Source: Salminus brasiliensis | Lineage: Eukaryota > Chordata > Actinopteri > Characiformes > Bryconidae | Assembly (NCBI RefSeq): GCF_030463535.1 | Contig: NC_132893.1 | Span: 24,764,282 to 24,828,281 of the forward strand | DNA length: 64,000 bases | Direction: 5' to 3' | In this document: in pieces, positions 37,161-50,008 of the stretch | Numbering within the stretch: position 1 is the first letter of the stretch | Layout: every line of letters begins with the position of its first letter | The notes under the pieces: generated by a model | Databases searched by the model: none | Told to the model about the DNA's origin: nothing | Seen by the model: the letters and a program-made list of their open reading frames with translations, nothing else | Program-made: the position numbers and the translations under genes

Positions 37161-38379
37161 TCCAGCTGCCCTGACATTGTCATCTTGCCTTTTTTTCCTA
37201 ATAATTGTTCTACACTTGAGTAGTTCTCCCTTTCCATTTCACACAGCATTGTGGGATAAAGGTGTCCATCTTAACCACACTTAAAAACGGACCCGTTTGC
37301 GGATGCTCAACCTTCACACTTTTATCTATACTACATACTGCATGCTCAATAATCAGTTACTATTAGTAATTAGTACACAATTGGGACACACCCCTTGTGC
37401 TAACACTTAACCATGCGCTCCTCTAGGCAGATAAAAACATCCGTCCTATGATTGCGGTTTGGAGGAATTGTGTCAAAACCAAGTGAAGGCAAGATCTCTC
37501 AGAACTGCTCATATGCTGGCTAGAAAGATAAAGCCATCCCATACAACAGCAAACACCTGTAGAAAGATTTCACTGACTCAGGAGGGGGGTGCACTGCTTT
37601 CCTGTGCAGCATTACCAGCACAAACAGGATGAGCTAGAAAAGTCTTGTAGCAGTTACAGTTAAACGATCCTGAAATCTGGGAGTGCTTCAGTCCTTGTGT
37701 ATTCATATAGATTACTTCTCGCATTCAAAGCCAAGCTTAACTAATCTTAAACTGCCATGTAATTTGTTCTTTCAGTGATAGGACCTGTGTTCCAGACAGA
37801 AAAAAATTGTGGTGACATGTTTACCAGTATAGCGGTGTGGGTGGAGTTCTCACAAGCTCCTGTTGAAACACACTTACAATAGAAATCAGTGGGCAGGTGT
37901 TGAGATGTCTGCCCATTGACCTCAGTTTATCTGTTCTGTTCTAAATGCAGGGAGATTATTATCCATGCTATTCTACCATATGCCACAGATGCAGCAGATA
38001 GAGAGTAGGGTGGAAAATGCTGGCGTAATCAATTATTGAGATATTGGGATATCATCCTGATGTATTTAATACCTTCAGCGCTTTTTCTTTTCCATAACTA
38101 GCTTATGTTTCTCTTTTCCTCTTTCTTGTGCGCAGATTTATGCACACACGCACTACTGCAGCCTTTTTTAAATACCCTGATTGTTTAAAGCATGATTCAG
38201 TGCTCCGTTAACAGTTTTTTCCCAGTGACTGGTGACATCATAGTCCATTCAGATGCTTTAAGTGCATGAGGCTCTGGGGTGTTTTTGAGAAATGAGTGCA
38301 TTCCCTTGGAAAGGAGAATTTCTCCAGAAGCCAGGGCCAAGCAGTAATGGTGACAAAACATGGGAACGGCTCCCGTTTA

Positions 38380-38560
38380 ATCGCTCTAATGACCATTTAT
38401 TATTTTTTTGTCTCTAATTAAGTTAATTGCATTGCTCGGGCTTTATCTATTGCGACACTTTCATTTTATCCAAGCACTCAACTCGAGCACTCGGACACTA
38501 ATAGCGGCGTTTATCAGGCCGGCTGTCAGCTATGCCCTTATATTACTGCACAAGTGGTGT
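38380..38560. promoter_or_regulatory. Candidate conserved noncoding element downstream of gbe1
   Basis: TTTAATCGCTCTAATGACC, CTCTAATTAAGTTAATTGCA and ACTAATAGCGGCGTTTATCA crowd homeodomain core sites (TAAT/ATTA) into about 180 bases of non-repeat DNA. There is no open frame of note. Confidence 0.3.
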
Positions 38561-39057
38561 AAAGGTAATGTCTGTAAATCAATGAAAGGCATTTATATCC
38601 GAAATGCCTTTTAAAGGAAAATGAAATTAATTTTTTTGTTGCTTTTCTGTCTTTATTTCCTTGCAGATCTTTCCTGCATCTGTTGTGTAATGTATAATCT
38701 ACCGGATTATTATGATCCCTAATAAAAAAGACTGAAATATGTTTGTCCATCTGTGTGAAAATGTTTTAATGTTTGTACTGTGGCATGAAAAGTTTGGGGC
38801 CCCTGCCAACATTTGTTACTGTGAAAAGTTAAGGGAGTAGAAGATGAACAGGAGTTGGTTTCCCATAACATTCGTAATCGTAAGTAAAAGTACTTAATCT
38901 TTTAGTTAGCGTTTTCCAAACTAACGAACATAGTACAAGTATTCTGACCCATTCATAACTCACTACATACATGCAATTCTACCTCAAAAATGACAGAGGC
39001 CTCTAATTCCTTTAGAAAAAACTGACAGCTGATTGTATGCATGACAACAACACCTTG

Positions 39058-39060
<3 letters not shown>

Positions 39061-39106
<46 letters not shown>
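39061..39106. repeat. (TA)n microsatellite
   Basis: About 22 TA units. A further AT tract is at 30605-30634. Confidence 0.95.
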
Positions 39107-39111
<5 letters not shown>

Positions 39112-39164
39112 ATTGCATCTTGTACACTATACCAAACACCAGTAACAATCAAATCTACTGTACT

Positions 39165-39290
39165 GCTCTACAGGGACTAGACAAGCTGTGTGTGTTTGTG
39201 CACAGCTGTGTGTCTGTGTCAGCAAAGGGTGCAGCTCAGAGTAGTTAAATGCATTCATTAGAAGGGGTGTCCACACATTTAGACATATTG
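39165..39290 (-). mobile_element. Tc1-derived MITE, left-end fragment, reverse
   Basis: CAGGGACTAGACAAGCTGTG and AAGGGGTGTCCACACATTTA are the family's left end, reversed. Only about 125 bases remain. Confidence 0.6.
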
Positions 39291-39392
39291 TGTATTTTGC
39301 GAACCACCCTGTGGACTAATGAAGATGTTTTGGCAGCTCTGAGCAAAAATATGAAAAGAAGTGACAGTATGGCTAATAATGAAGAGCCTGTT

Positions 39393-39652
39393 AAAGGTGC
39401 ACATATTTGTCACTGTACAGCGAAATGTGTCCTCCACATTTAACCCATCTGGTAGTGAACAAACACGTGTTAGGGGCAGTAAGTACACACACACCCAAAG
39501 CAGTGGGCAGCCAACTCCAGCGCCCAGGGAGCAGAGAGGGTAAAGGGCCTTGCTCAAGGGCCCAACAGTGGCAGTTTGCCGAGCCCGGGAATCGAACCCA
39601 CAACCCTGTTATCGATATCCCGGCGCTCTAACTGCTGAGCCACCACTGTACC
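39393..39652 (-). mobile_element. tRNA-derived SINE, family A, second copy
   Basis: This is the same sequence order as 49073-49390: TGTACAGCGAAATGTGTCCT, then GGGCAGCCAACTCCAGCGCC, then GGGAATCGAACCC (reverse B box). Its tRNA-like head directly abuts the TATG microsatellite at 39656. Confidence 0.85.
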
Positions 39653-39655
39653 TTG

Positions 39656-39807
39656 TGTATGTATGTATGTATGTATGTATGTATGTATGTATGTATGTAT
39701 GTATGTATGTATGTATGTATGTATGTATGTATGTATGTATGTATGTATGTATGTATGTATGTATGTATGTATGTATGTATGTATGTATGTATGTATGTAT
39801 GTATGTA

Positions 39808-39859
<52 letters not shown>
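39656..39859 (+). repeat. Compound microsatellite (TATG)n-(TG)n
   Basis: About 39 TATG units (39656-39812) are followed by about 23 GT units to 39859. It directly adjoins the tRNA-like head of a family A SINE. Confidence 0.97.
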
Positions 39860-39864
<5 letters not shown>

Positions 39865-42115
39865 TTATGTGTGTGATAAGCCTTATGGCCTCATAGGGCC
39901 AGTAGCTTCAGTGCCCCAGAGAATGGAGGAACAAAGTGTAGCTTTGAGTGTTCCTGCTGGTTTGCTGGTGTCTAGAGGTGAGGTATCTGCATGCTGAACA
40001 GTGGAGCAGGTGCCTCAGGCTGATTTATGACTGAAATTATGCATGAGAACTCTCTGTGTAGGTGCCACAATGCATGAAAGCAAGGAGATTAAAGCGTCAC
40101 GTCAGATATTTTTGAAAAAAACGTTAGATTAATACACTGTATACTGTTAGAAAATGTCCAACAGCATTTCTAAAAATCTCTACATCCAACTCAACATTCC
40201 AAACACTCACAAAATACATCCCACATAAGCAAAACTGGACAGGCTGGCCAATTCCAAACCACCAAGACTGCAACAGGCAGATATATGACCCAGAAATGTA
40301 CCATGCACCCAGCCCGGTAAAAGTTCTAGTCAATGCTGAGGAATCAGTCTATATAGTGCTAAGGGTTTTCACATGTAGAGAAGAGTAAATAGGGCACAGT
40401 TTCAAACATCAGTACAAATTTACAGAACCCCAAAGTAGTGCGTTAGTAATAGTAAATAGGGTTTAAGACACCGATTACGTTGACCAGAAAAATGTGGGTG
40501 GGTCCTAAAGGAAAGAAAGGTTCAAACCCAAGAATAAGATGAAAAACCTGAGAAACAAAATACTGAGTCCGGATATAATTTGCAGCTTTTTTAAATTGTT
40601 AATTTAAACAATTGAATTGTATTCTTCAAATAAATGTGGGATGCATCTACATGCACTTGGAATAGTGTGCTTGGATTGCGTCACACAAGAGAGGGTTCGT
40701 GGCTGTGTTCGAAAAACTAAATAGGAGAGCATATGGGTGACTGTAACCAGTGGAACACCGTCTATGATGCCAGGCAGACCAGCTCAGCAGTGGACCACCA
40801 CAGTAACCACACCAGCAGCCATAGCAATTTATTACTCATTGATGTGTTTTTTTGTTTTTTTTCTTGTAGAAAAAGCTGTAAATTGCTTAGCAAGCAAAAA
40901 GGACATTTTGTAACTGGTGGGTTTATATATCAGTCAGATTAGCTTCAGACTTTCAGTGATGCAATGTGACAAACACCTGAATAGAGTTTTTATTGCCTGG
41001 GGTGAAAATGTAGGGGGGTCAGAATAATTCACACTGGTTGAGCTCTCTGCAGCACAGAAAAGCATCATCAGTCTTTCACAGATCACATAGCAGAAGAGGT
41101 GTTTCAGCACATCACTATTATTTCTGCTCTCTACACTTTCAGCCCTTTTCCTGTCTCAGGAAAGGTAATAGTGTTACGATGGTTAAGATGGGTAACTGAT
41201 TTTATCTGTCGTCTTCCGTCATGTACATAATCATTTACAGATAAAGAGCTTCAAGTCTATTACCTACAGACATCCGTCATGTTTGATTAGCTTTTTTTCC
41301 CCCACGGTTGTTAATAAATGTGTCCAAATAGGAAACCATTTTCTCTGGGAATAACTTAAAGGTAATACTAACACTAGATCATTTTGATAGCAGGCTTGGT
41401 CTGAGTTTTTATCATCCAAGTACCAACACTGCCATCTGAAGGCATGAAGTGTAACTACAGCCCAAAGGCCTGAGGCTCCCATTAGCTTTAGGCAAGAACG
41501 TCTGCTGTGTGTCCATGGCCAACACTTTTCTGGTTAAGCTCAAGGCGTATAAACAAGTCTTGGGTGGATTTCTGGGTGGACTTTTTTTAGCCTCTACAGC
41601 TGTACACTGAGACAAACATTCATATTCATAGAGAATAAATCAATACTGCAGGAAATGCATGGCACAAAAGGTTAAATGTCATCATTTTGTACTCTCACGT
41701 ACTGAGAGAATGCTTAGAAATAACAACACCAACAACAGTTTTTGTGTGAGATTTCATAAGCAGTGACTGAAATGACCTCATTAACATAAGCTTATGAAGT
41801 ATCTCACCAAAATACAGAGAACACTTTAGTACCAGACAACAACACAGAGGCCAGGCAGTTAGCCAAAATAAAAAAAAACACTCAATATACACTCAATACA
41901 AAATAGACTGAGGAGGAAAGATTACATACTGATGGTGAGTGATGGAGAGGACATGCCTAATATGCAAATCGATGGTGCACAGAGGCAAAGGGACATATGT
42001 AAATTATACTTACTGATGTTGTATTGCACAAACATCAGGCAAACTTTAGGTCCCTGTATATTACTGAAAAAGCAGAACACAGCTTCCCTCCAACTCATCC
42101 CAAAAGTACTAAATG

Positions 42116-42146
<31 letters not shown>
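42116..42146 (+). repeat. (ATC)n microsatellite
   Basis: About ten ATC units at the broken edge of a reversed MITE. An (AAT)n tract of about eleven units is at 56413-56445. Confidence 0.95.
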
Positions 42147-42370
42147 CAGTTCCATTGCTCCACAGCTCAGTACTGGGGGCTTTGTACCCCTCTAAGCCAC
42201 ACTTGGCATTAGGTATGATGTCAATAAGTTCATGTTTATCTGCTCCAGAGAGTCCTATTCTATTGGCAATACTAATACAAGGACTAGACAAGCTGTGTGT
42301 GCATTTGCAAGTCTGTGTCAGTACTTAAAGTAGCTGAATGCATTCTTTAAAAGGGGTGTCCACAAAAAGT
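42143..42370 (-). mobile_element. Tc1-derived MITE, left-half fragment, reverse
   Basis: Reversed blocks include GTACCCCTCTAAGCC, GTTTATCTGCTCCAGAGAGT and AAAAGGGGTGTCCACAAA. It abuts an ATC microsatellite on its left. A separate reversed right-half fragment with AAGTAACTGTCTCTACTGTC lies at 42585-42870. Confidence 0.65.
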
Positions 42371-42584
42371 TCATAATAAATACTGTTAAGTTGCCTCGGG
42401 GGAATGACAACACTCTTGATGGTGAGTGACAAAGAGGACGTTGTGCCTAATATGCTAATAGTTGGTGCTAGGAGCCAATGGGAAATATTACATGCAGTTG
42501 TTGAGAAACACAATCTTAGAGAAACAATCAGTGCAGTTTCGGAGTTTACACTGTGATACAGTCCACATATTTCTCATCAATTGT

Positions 42585-42870
42585 ATATCCACTATATAGA
42601 CAAAAGTACTGGTGTTTTTTTTTCTAAATTCAAAGGAATTCAAAAAAGAGTTTATCTCGCTTTTGGCAAAGTAACTGTCTCTACTGTCCATGGAAGGCTT
42701 TCTGCTAGATTTAGTAGCATTGCTGTGAGGATTGGATTGCACACAGCAACAAGAGTGAGGTCAGGATGTTTTTGTTCTACAAAAGAGGCACCACGTGGGA
42801 GAGGAATTAGAGCAGCAGTGTGGTCCACCACTGTAAGGACACTTCAGAGCACATTGCAAACAGTCAAACA
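42585..42870 (-). mobile_element. Tc1-derived MITE, right-half fragment, reverse
   Basis: ACTATATAGACAAAAGTACT, AAAGTAACTGTCTCTACTGT and TCCATGGAAGGCTTTCTGCT match the right half of the MITE in reverse. It lies just beyond the 3' end of the inpp5k-like gene. Confidence 0.65.
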
Positions 42871-42979
42871 CTAAATTTACTTTATTTTATAATTCAAATA
42901 ATTCATATATAATTTCATCACCAAAGTCATTACTCCTGAAAGTACACAAACTGAAAGACAAATGTGTATTCCTGATAGA

Positions 42980-42985
42980 TTTATT
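42980..42985 (-). terminator. inpp5k: Candidate inpp5k-like poly(A) signal
   Basis: This is AATAAA on the - strand about 200 bases beyond the stop codon, which would give a short 3' UTR. Further T-rich matches lie near 42880. I did not assess downstream GU-rich elements. Confidence 0.4.
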
Positions 42986-43183
42986 CATGCTGGAAGTACA
43001 TTCAGTCTAGCACTTTGATCACTGCAGGTACTATAATTTATCAGAAAAGAGCTGTTCCTGGATCAGTTTAGTCTTTTAGCATACAGTGACCCAGCTGTCT
43101 GTCTACAGGCTCTGAACTGATCCTGGATGAACGCTGGCTGTTGTTCTCAGGTGCTTGGTGAATACAGGTGCAGCTGGCTGCGA

Positions 43184-43252
43184 TTACTTGTCGAGTCCAT
43201 TAACGTTCTCAGGCACCAGGCCTTCCAACAGAGCCAGTCTAGACTCCATTAT
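43184..43252 (-). CDS. inpp5k: inpp5k-like coding exon 12 (stop codon)
   Basis: The acceptor is TGTTTCAG. It encodes 22 residues ending PENVNGLDK, then TAA. The short tail lacks the long Ser/Arg/Pro-rich C-terminus of INPP5J, which is one reason for preferring INPP5K. Confidence 0.85.
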   Translation of the reverse strand: MMESRLALLEGLVPENVNGLDK

Positions 43253-46200
43253 CTGAAACACACAAGTCAAAGCATGCTTTGGGATTTTGTTGAAGCCCTC
43301 TGTATATTACAGTTATGTATGCTCAGTTATATATTCTCTAAAATATTAGTTATATATCCTCTATAAAGGATATACACAGCTAAAGCTAGTCACATAGTAA
43401 AATATAAATATACCCTCATTATATAAATATACCCTCAATATAAAACAATTATATACCCTCACATATACAGTCACAATAATAGCTGATATATTATGGTTAT
43501 ATAGCCATCAAATACAGTTCTAAATCCACAGTATAAATCCATCTATACAGTTATAGGTATGCAGTTGTATATTCTCCAGTTATATATTCTCTGGCAGATT
43601 ACAGTTATATATATATTGTTACAGTTATATAGTTATGTATCTTTTACAAAGAAAATATACACAATAAAAAAGCTTTTTTTTTGCAATCACAAAAAAGCAC
43701 ATTTGTGGTCTTTTGCCAGTTTTCCAACAGTACCAATCTGTTCACAGTTTTAATTTGGCTCAAATGAAAATAACAAGGATGCTTTTTCAAGTATTGCTTT
43801 AAAGCTTTGTGATTCAGTGTGCAGGTTTTCTCTTTTATCTGTTGTGTTACATGTGTGCATGTGCACATGTCTATGATGGTCCCTACCTGGAAAGTAGGGC
43901 TAAGACCCACCAGGGACTGCATGTTTCTGCTAAAGTAGCCCAGAATGTAATCCCCTGCCAGCAGGGGGAGGTCATCCTTCTTCATGCTCAACTGGGAGAG
44001 TTAACAAAGACCACACAAAACCACTCAAACATTCTATACATGTGCCACAAAAGATACGACTCAAAAAACATCAATACGCACCTGAACAACTTCATTAACT
44101 GCAGCAATCTCTTCCTCCTTGACCCAGGCGAAGGCGATATAATCGAAGGCACTCCTGAAGCCAATCTATAAACACAGACACGAAGCCAAACGAATGTACA
44201 GCTTTATTAACCAAACGGCTTCTCTGTGCTGATAAATAAGAACACAATGCAATCTCTGATCGTTCAGAATTAGTGAGGACTTCATGAAGTTTCGTCATGT
44301 GTTCATATATGACTTCACAGACGTGACCTTGTAGAGGCCGATCCAGTCTGAGGTGCAGGCGTCAAACCTCTCCTGGATGACGTAGGTAAGCACTGCATCC
44401 TCGTCAGCGCTCCATTGGCCCTCAGCGCTTACGAACACCAGTGGCGTCTCCACCTGCTTCTGCAGCTGTGAGCAAAGAGGAAATGCACTCAACAGCTGTA
44501 AACTTACTTGTTGGCTAAGTAAATAAACAGCTCTGGTCAAGTTGGTGAAAGTGGTTGACCAGCTTAGCTCTTGGTCAGCACAGGGTGTATTTTCGCTTGG
44601 GATTGATGGGTAATATGATCTACGAGCATGAACTTGACCAAGCTAGTCAATTAGCATGACCAGCTTGAGGACCAGATTACCATCAAACCCAAGTGAAAAC
44701 ATACACTATGCTGACTCTTCAAAATAAAGGGATTTGTCCTGTTGTACTGAACTCGTACTGAACTCTGATGTCCAAACCATAGTGTACACATCTAGTATGC
44801 TTTCACCTGGATGACCAGTTTTTAACCAGATTGGCTATCTAGATCAGACCATCTTAACCAGCTGCAAGCAAAAGCTGGTCTACACTGGATTTTTACAGCA
44901 TGCTGTACGATTTCCAATAGGATATATCTAACAAATGCAAGTTGTGTTCTTGCTTAATTGTAGCCAGCCATGCTCAAACATGTAATAAATGTAAATTGAG
45001 ATGAACGCTCCTGTGCAAAGTGGAAACTAATTTAGGTCCTACAGTCCAATATAATATGATGTTGCACTTAATAATTTATTATACTGAAAATTGTTACTTG
45101 CAGGCCGCCTCACCATGTCCAGAGTATACAGTATGTGCTCTCTTTTTATATTTGATAAAAACAAAACCATAAAAACATTTAAACTAAGCCATACAGTGTC
45201 TTCAAACTGACCTGCATTTGTACAATTTACATGTTGCATTTACAGATCCTTTCCTGCTGTGCTCACCTCCAAATTAAAGGTTCCGATGACAGGTTTGTGG
45301 TCACTGACTCCATATGACGCATCACAGGTGTACAGGTCTTGTGTCACCTTCAAGGGGAACTCTTCCTCGTCTACAACTGACCCTCTCCCTCCATCATTGC
45401 TGGGTTTTATTCGCCACAGGATCCGATCTGTCCAGGCTGGTTTCCGCTTCTTGCCACTGTCCGACCACAGGCACATGGTGAGAAGAGGCATGTTACAAAA
45501 TTAAGGAGTTAAGGAGTCTAGGTCTAGAACATGGCTAGCAACTAACTGAAGCAACTCTATATGTCCAAATGTTTGTGGACACACCTTTTAATGAATGCAT
45601 TCAGTTACTTTATGTTGCACCCATTGCTAACACAAACATTCAAATGCACACACACACAGATTGTCTTGTCCATGTAGAGAAGTATTACCAATAGAATAGG
45701 ACTCTCTGAAGCAGATGAACATGAACCTATTGGCACCATGCCTAATGCCAGGGGTGGGCTGGAGACATAGCAGCAACATCGAGCTGTGAAGCAGTGGAAC
45801 TGAGTTCACTGGAAGGTTGGTGCTCCATCCAATACTTTTGGGATGATTTGGGGAGTTGAGGTGAGATGAGGTGGGGTGGTGTGGTGATCATCCAGCATCC
45901 TGACCTCACTAACTTTCTTGTCGCTGAATGCAATCTGATCCAAAATTTATTAGAAAGTCTTCCCTTGACAGTAGAGACAGTTACTCCAACAAAAGCAGGA
46001 TACACTTGATTTTTAATACTCTTGATTTCAGAAGAAACAATTAAAGAATGGGTGTCCCAATACATTTGTAAATATAGTGTACTAGTCACCAGTTAGCACT
46101 ATTACTGACTATTAACCTTTATTTATTGTAGCTTTCCTTTAATATGACGTCAGACAGGCTTTCTCAGATATCATACTCAGAATCAAACAGGTTAAATCTC

Positions 46201-49200
46201 GGATTTGGATTTAAAGCCTGTACATTAAACACATGTCTGTGACAATTTCAGGCTGGGTTTATACTGAACTGGAACTGTGACAACTGATTTAACACTGCCC
46301 CCTAGTGGACTGGACATGACTTTTGTAGTTCAGGTGTCCTGACCAGCACTGCTTTTAACACTGCTTCCACTGCTCTTACTTTTTAAATGGTGGAAAAAGC
46401 AAAAGTATTGGGACACCTACTCATTCATTGTTTCTTTTGAAATCAACAGTATTAAAAAGAGTTCATCCTGCTTTTGTTGGAGTAACTGTCTAGTGTCCAG
46501 GGAAGGCTTTTCTCTAGATTTTGTAACATTGCTGTGAGGATTTGAGTGCACAAGAGCATTAGTGAGGTCAGAATGTTGGATGATCACTACCTCATCTCAC
46601 CTGGAAAAAAGTACCCAAAAGTTTTGGATGGAGCACCACCAATGCTGGGGGGATTTTTTTTTACCCCTCTAGCCCAAGCCTGGCATTAGGCATAGTGCCA
46701 ATAGATTTTTATCTGCTCCAGACAGTCCTTTTTTCTGGCAACACTTCTCTACAGGAACTCGACAAGCTATGTGTGTGGATTAGCATATCTGCAACTTGCA
46801 ACTAAATGTAGCTGCATGTATTCATTTAAAGGGTTATCCAAAAACATTTAGACATACAGGGCCCTATTTTGGTGATCTTCAGGTGAGCCGTCAACCTCGC
46901 ACCGCAGCTTGATTTAGGGTGTGTCAGTGTGTTTTTGCTATTGTAATGGGGAAAGGACGCCTTGCGCGGATGTAAGGGTTTGCATAGCTGCCAACTGGCA
47001 TGCGCTATGGGTTTGTGCACTGCTGCATGTCCATTTGTGCGCGACAAGCACGGGTGTACACGCATTGGGCATGCACCTGTGACAAATAACTGCCAAGATA
47101 GCAATGAACGTCTGACTGTTGACGTCTGCCTGGGATGTTTTCAGTCAGCAGTGCATCTGTGTTTTCCGTTTTGGCAAGATAGCAATATGCCAGAAATTTA
47201 CCTGAACACACCTCATTTCGAGACCACCACTACCATCAGCGTATATATAGTAACAAGCTCTGTTGCTATTTAAACAATGCAGACTGAAGCTGTGAAAAAA
47301 GACTGTTGGCAGGGTGAAACATAGCAATAAGCATTGTGGCGCGCCTTGTGCATGGTGTAAGATAGGGCCCATGGTGTACTAACTAAAGTGCTGTGTAATA
47401 CAATGTTAGTCACTGTGGTGCTTGTTTGAACAAAAGCAGGACAGAATAGGAACATGCAGACAATGTACATCCTACACATGCTTTGATCTGCCTCTACAGA
47501 CCAGGTGTTCACATGCAGATGTTCAAAAGCATGCCATAGAATCTATATAGAAGAGGGAGACATCTACCTAATAAATATACGATCATGCTATGCCAGACCA
47601 GATTCCAGGGTTGTGCAAACTGTTCAATACAGTAGTTCTCTATGCATATGACTAATACCTGGAAAACAGGTGGACGCTCTATGGAACCAAGAAATGGAGC
47701 AATGCAATAAGGCAGTAGTCTCCGACCCTGCTCTTGGAGATCTACCTTTCCGATTACTTTAGTTCCAACTCAAGTCAAGCACACCTGGTCCATGTAACTG
47801 CTGCTTTCAGAAGGGCTTGATTAGCTGAATGAAGAAATGAATTAGGTTTGGGTTGGAGGTAACACTTGCATGAAGGTGGAGTGGGTAGGTTGCCACTGCA
47901 ATGGACGATGGTAGAATGAAAGAAACAGACATTGCACTAGACACAGCTATCCCATAGTATATGAGGAGATGTCCGTCCCCAAATGTCTCAGTCCCATCCA
48001 AAAGATATTTATGGGTATCCAGTGAGTCAAAAGAATGTGATGGGAAGGTGGTGGTATGCAGAAACTTCATCATAGGACAAGGTAAGGATGGGAATTTATA
48101 TGATGTTAGATAGAAAGTAGGAGGGGCTTCAGGCATGTTCCTCCTCTTAAAGTTCCACTACCACTTCAGTGACACTGAGATGATGTGGGTGAAACATTGG
48201 TCATGTTTTGATTAAAGCCTTAAGACTTAAATTGTGAGAGCCACTCACCACCCCCCAATATATCCCAGCTCAACCCCAGAGCTATTGACTAGTCTGCTGC
48301 TCATTGCACTGGCATCCAATAAACACTTCATAACTCTAATTGCACAAACCTTTAGAGATTAGAGTGACTATAGAATTCCTAGTCTCACCTAACTAAGCCT
48401 CTTACTATATCAAAATGCCTCAATACAACATCCAGACAAATTCCAGTTGGCTCAGGACATACTGTTATCGGTCATTCTGTGGGGACATACAGTTTGCCAT
48501 GGCAACAGTCATGTGGTTGCTGTAATGCAATGGATAACACCACTACCTGCCAGTGAGCTACCACACCATATGGTGGACTGGGGTCCGGTTCCTGGTGTGG
48601 GTTACAATGCTGCGCTACAGCATTAGGAGTCCTTGGGCAACACTCCTAATGCTACATTGGCAAACCTCTATAATATGAGTAACCTTGCAAGTTGCTCTGG
48701 ATAAGATGGTCGGCTAAATGCCATAAACGTAAATGAAGCAGATCTACAGTACATACGGATTCTGGTGTGCAGGAAAGGCGAGGGAAGGCACATTAGTAAT
48801 GGACGTTATAGGACACCCAGTGCTCTTTACTGAGGCAAGTGAGGAAGTTAGGAAGGAACCATGTGAAAAAAGTAGTATATTTCTAATCGAATCTTACTTA
48901 AACCCAAACCACGTCTTCTGCGGGCTGTGAGAGGAAAGAAAAAGAGATGAAGTTCTCTGAGACATGATTCAGCGCTCTCTCTGCCTGTACGCTGTAAAAT
49001 AGTAGACGACTTTCCACAGTGCTGTTAATTCTATCTAATCTTCTCTGTTTTGTCTGATATTAGAGCACACAGTGGGTAAAGGATAAAGGATAAAGGATAA
49101 AGGTGCACGCATTCGTCACTGTACAGTGTGGACTGTACAGCGAAATGTGTCCTCCGCATTTAACCCATCTGGTAGTGAACACACACTCACACACACACAC

Positions 49201-49971
49201 GTGTTAGGGGCAGTGAGTACACACACACACCCAGAGCGGTGGGCAGCCAACTCCAGCGCCCGGGGAGCAGAGAGGGTAAAGGGCCTTGCTCAAGGGCCCA
49301 ACAGTGGCAGCTTGCCAAGCCCGGGAATCGAACCCACAACCCTGTTATCGATATCCCGGCGCTCTAACCGCTGAGCCACCACTGCCCCAGAAAATATATA
49401 TGGTGTGCATGCAGTGTGTATAGATGTACTAAACGATATGCGCATGTAAGGGGGTTTTACCTTGTGTCATACGTCTCAGAGAAGCGGTCAAATTTGTATG
49501 TAGGTTTGAACTGCAAAGGTCCTTCCTCAAATTCCTGCAACAGTGGCTCCTTCTTCTTCATCATCATCAGCTACACACAAACACACATGCATATGCCCGG
49601 TGTATAGTAGCAAAGATAACATTTGCACATGCATCATGGGGGAATACAGCCCAATGAAGAAAATCCATAGAACAAGCACAGTAGAACAACAGGGACAATA
49701 TTTGCACAGCACTGAGGAAAACACACACACACACATCATAGAGAGTGCAAACGTTGTATTTGCACACTCTATGAACCACAAGACATTTCTAAAAAGTTGT
49801 ATAGAGCTCTATTTTGTGAGTGTGTCTCTGTGTGTATTTCTGACTCACTTGGTCTTTGCTCCACAGCAGGTTGAGACGGCCACTGTTGATAGAGGAACGC
49901 AAGAAGTGCAGGCCGTGGTCCGCGATGCGAAAGTTCAAATCACCAAACCAAAACACCACCCTTATACAAAC

Positions 49972-50008
<37 letters not shown>

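Larger units (their letters stand above)
35684..43183. other. Convergent intergenic region between gbe1 and the inpp5k-like gene
   Basis: It includes both presumed 3' UTRs. Otherwise it holds partial MITEs (36391-36580, 39165-39290, 42143-42370, 42585-42870), Tc1-type ends (about 36935, 38770), a SINE (39393-39652), a large compound microsatellite (39656-39859), other microsatellites and a block with homeodomain-like AT motifs at about 38380-38560. I recognise no gene here. Confidence 0.7.

Noticed and set aside
39550..39997. Long open frames of repeating MYVC residues
   Set aside because: They are direct translations of the TATG/GT microsatellite and have no coding meaning.
42109..42328. 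Frames with poly-His, poly-Met or poly-Ile runs
   Set aside because: They come from the ATC microsatellite next to a MITE fragment.
49320..49380. tRNA-like sequence with A and B boxes
   Set aside because: It is the head of a SINE with a long non-tRNA body and a second dispersed copy (39393-39652). It is not a functional tRNA gene.
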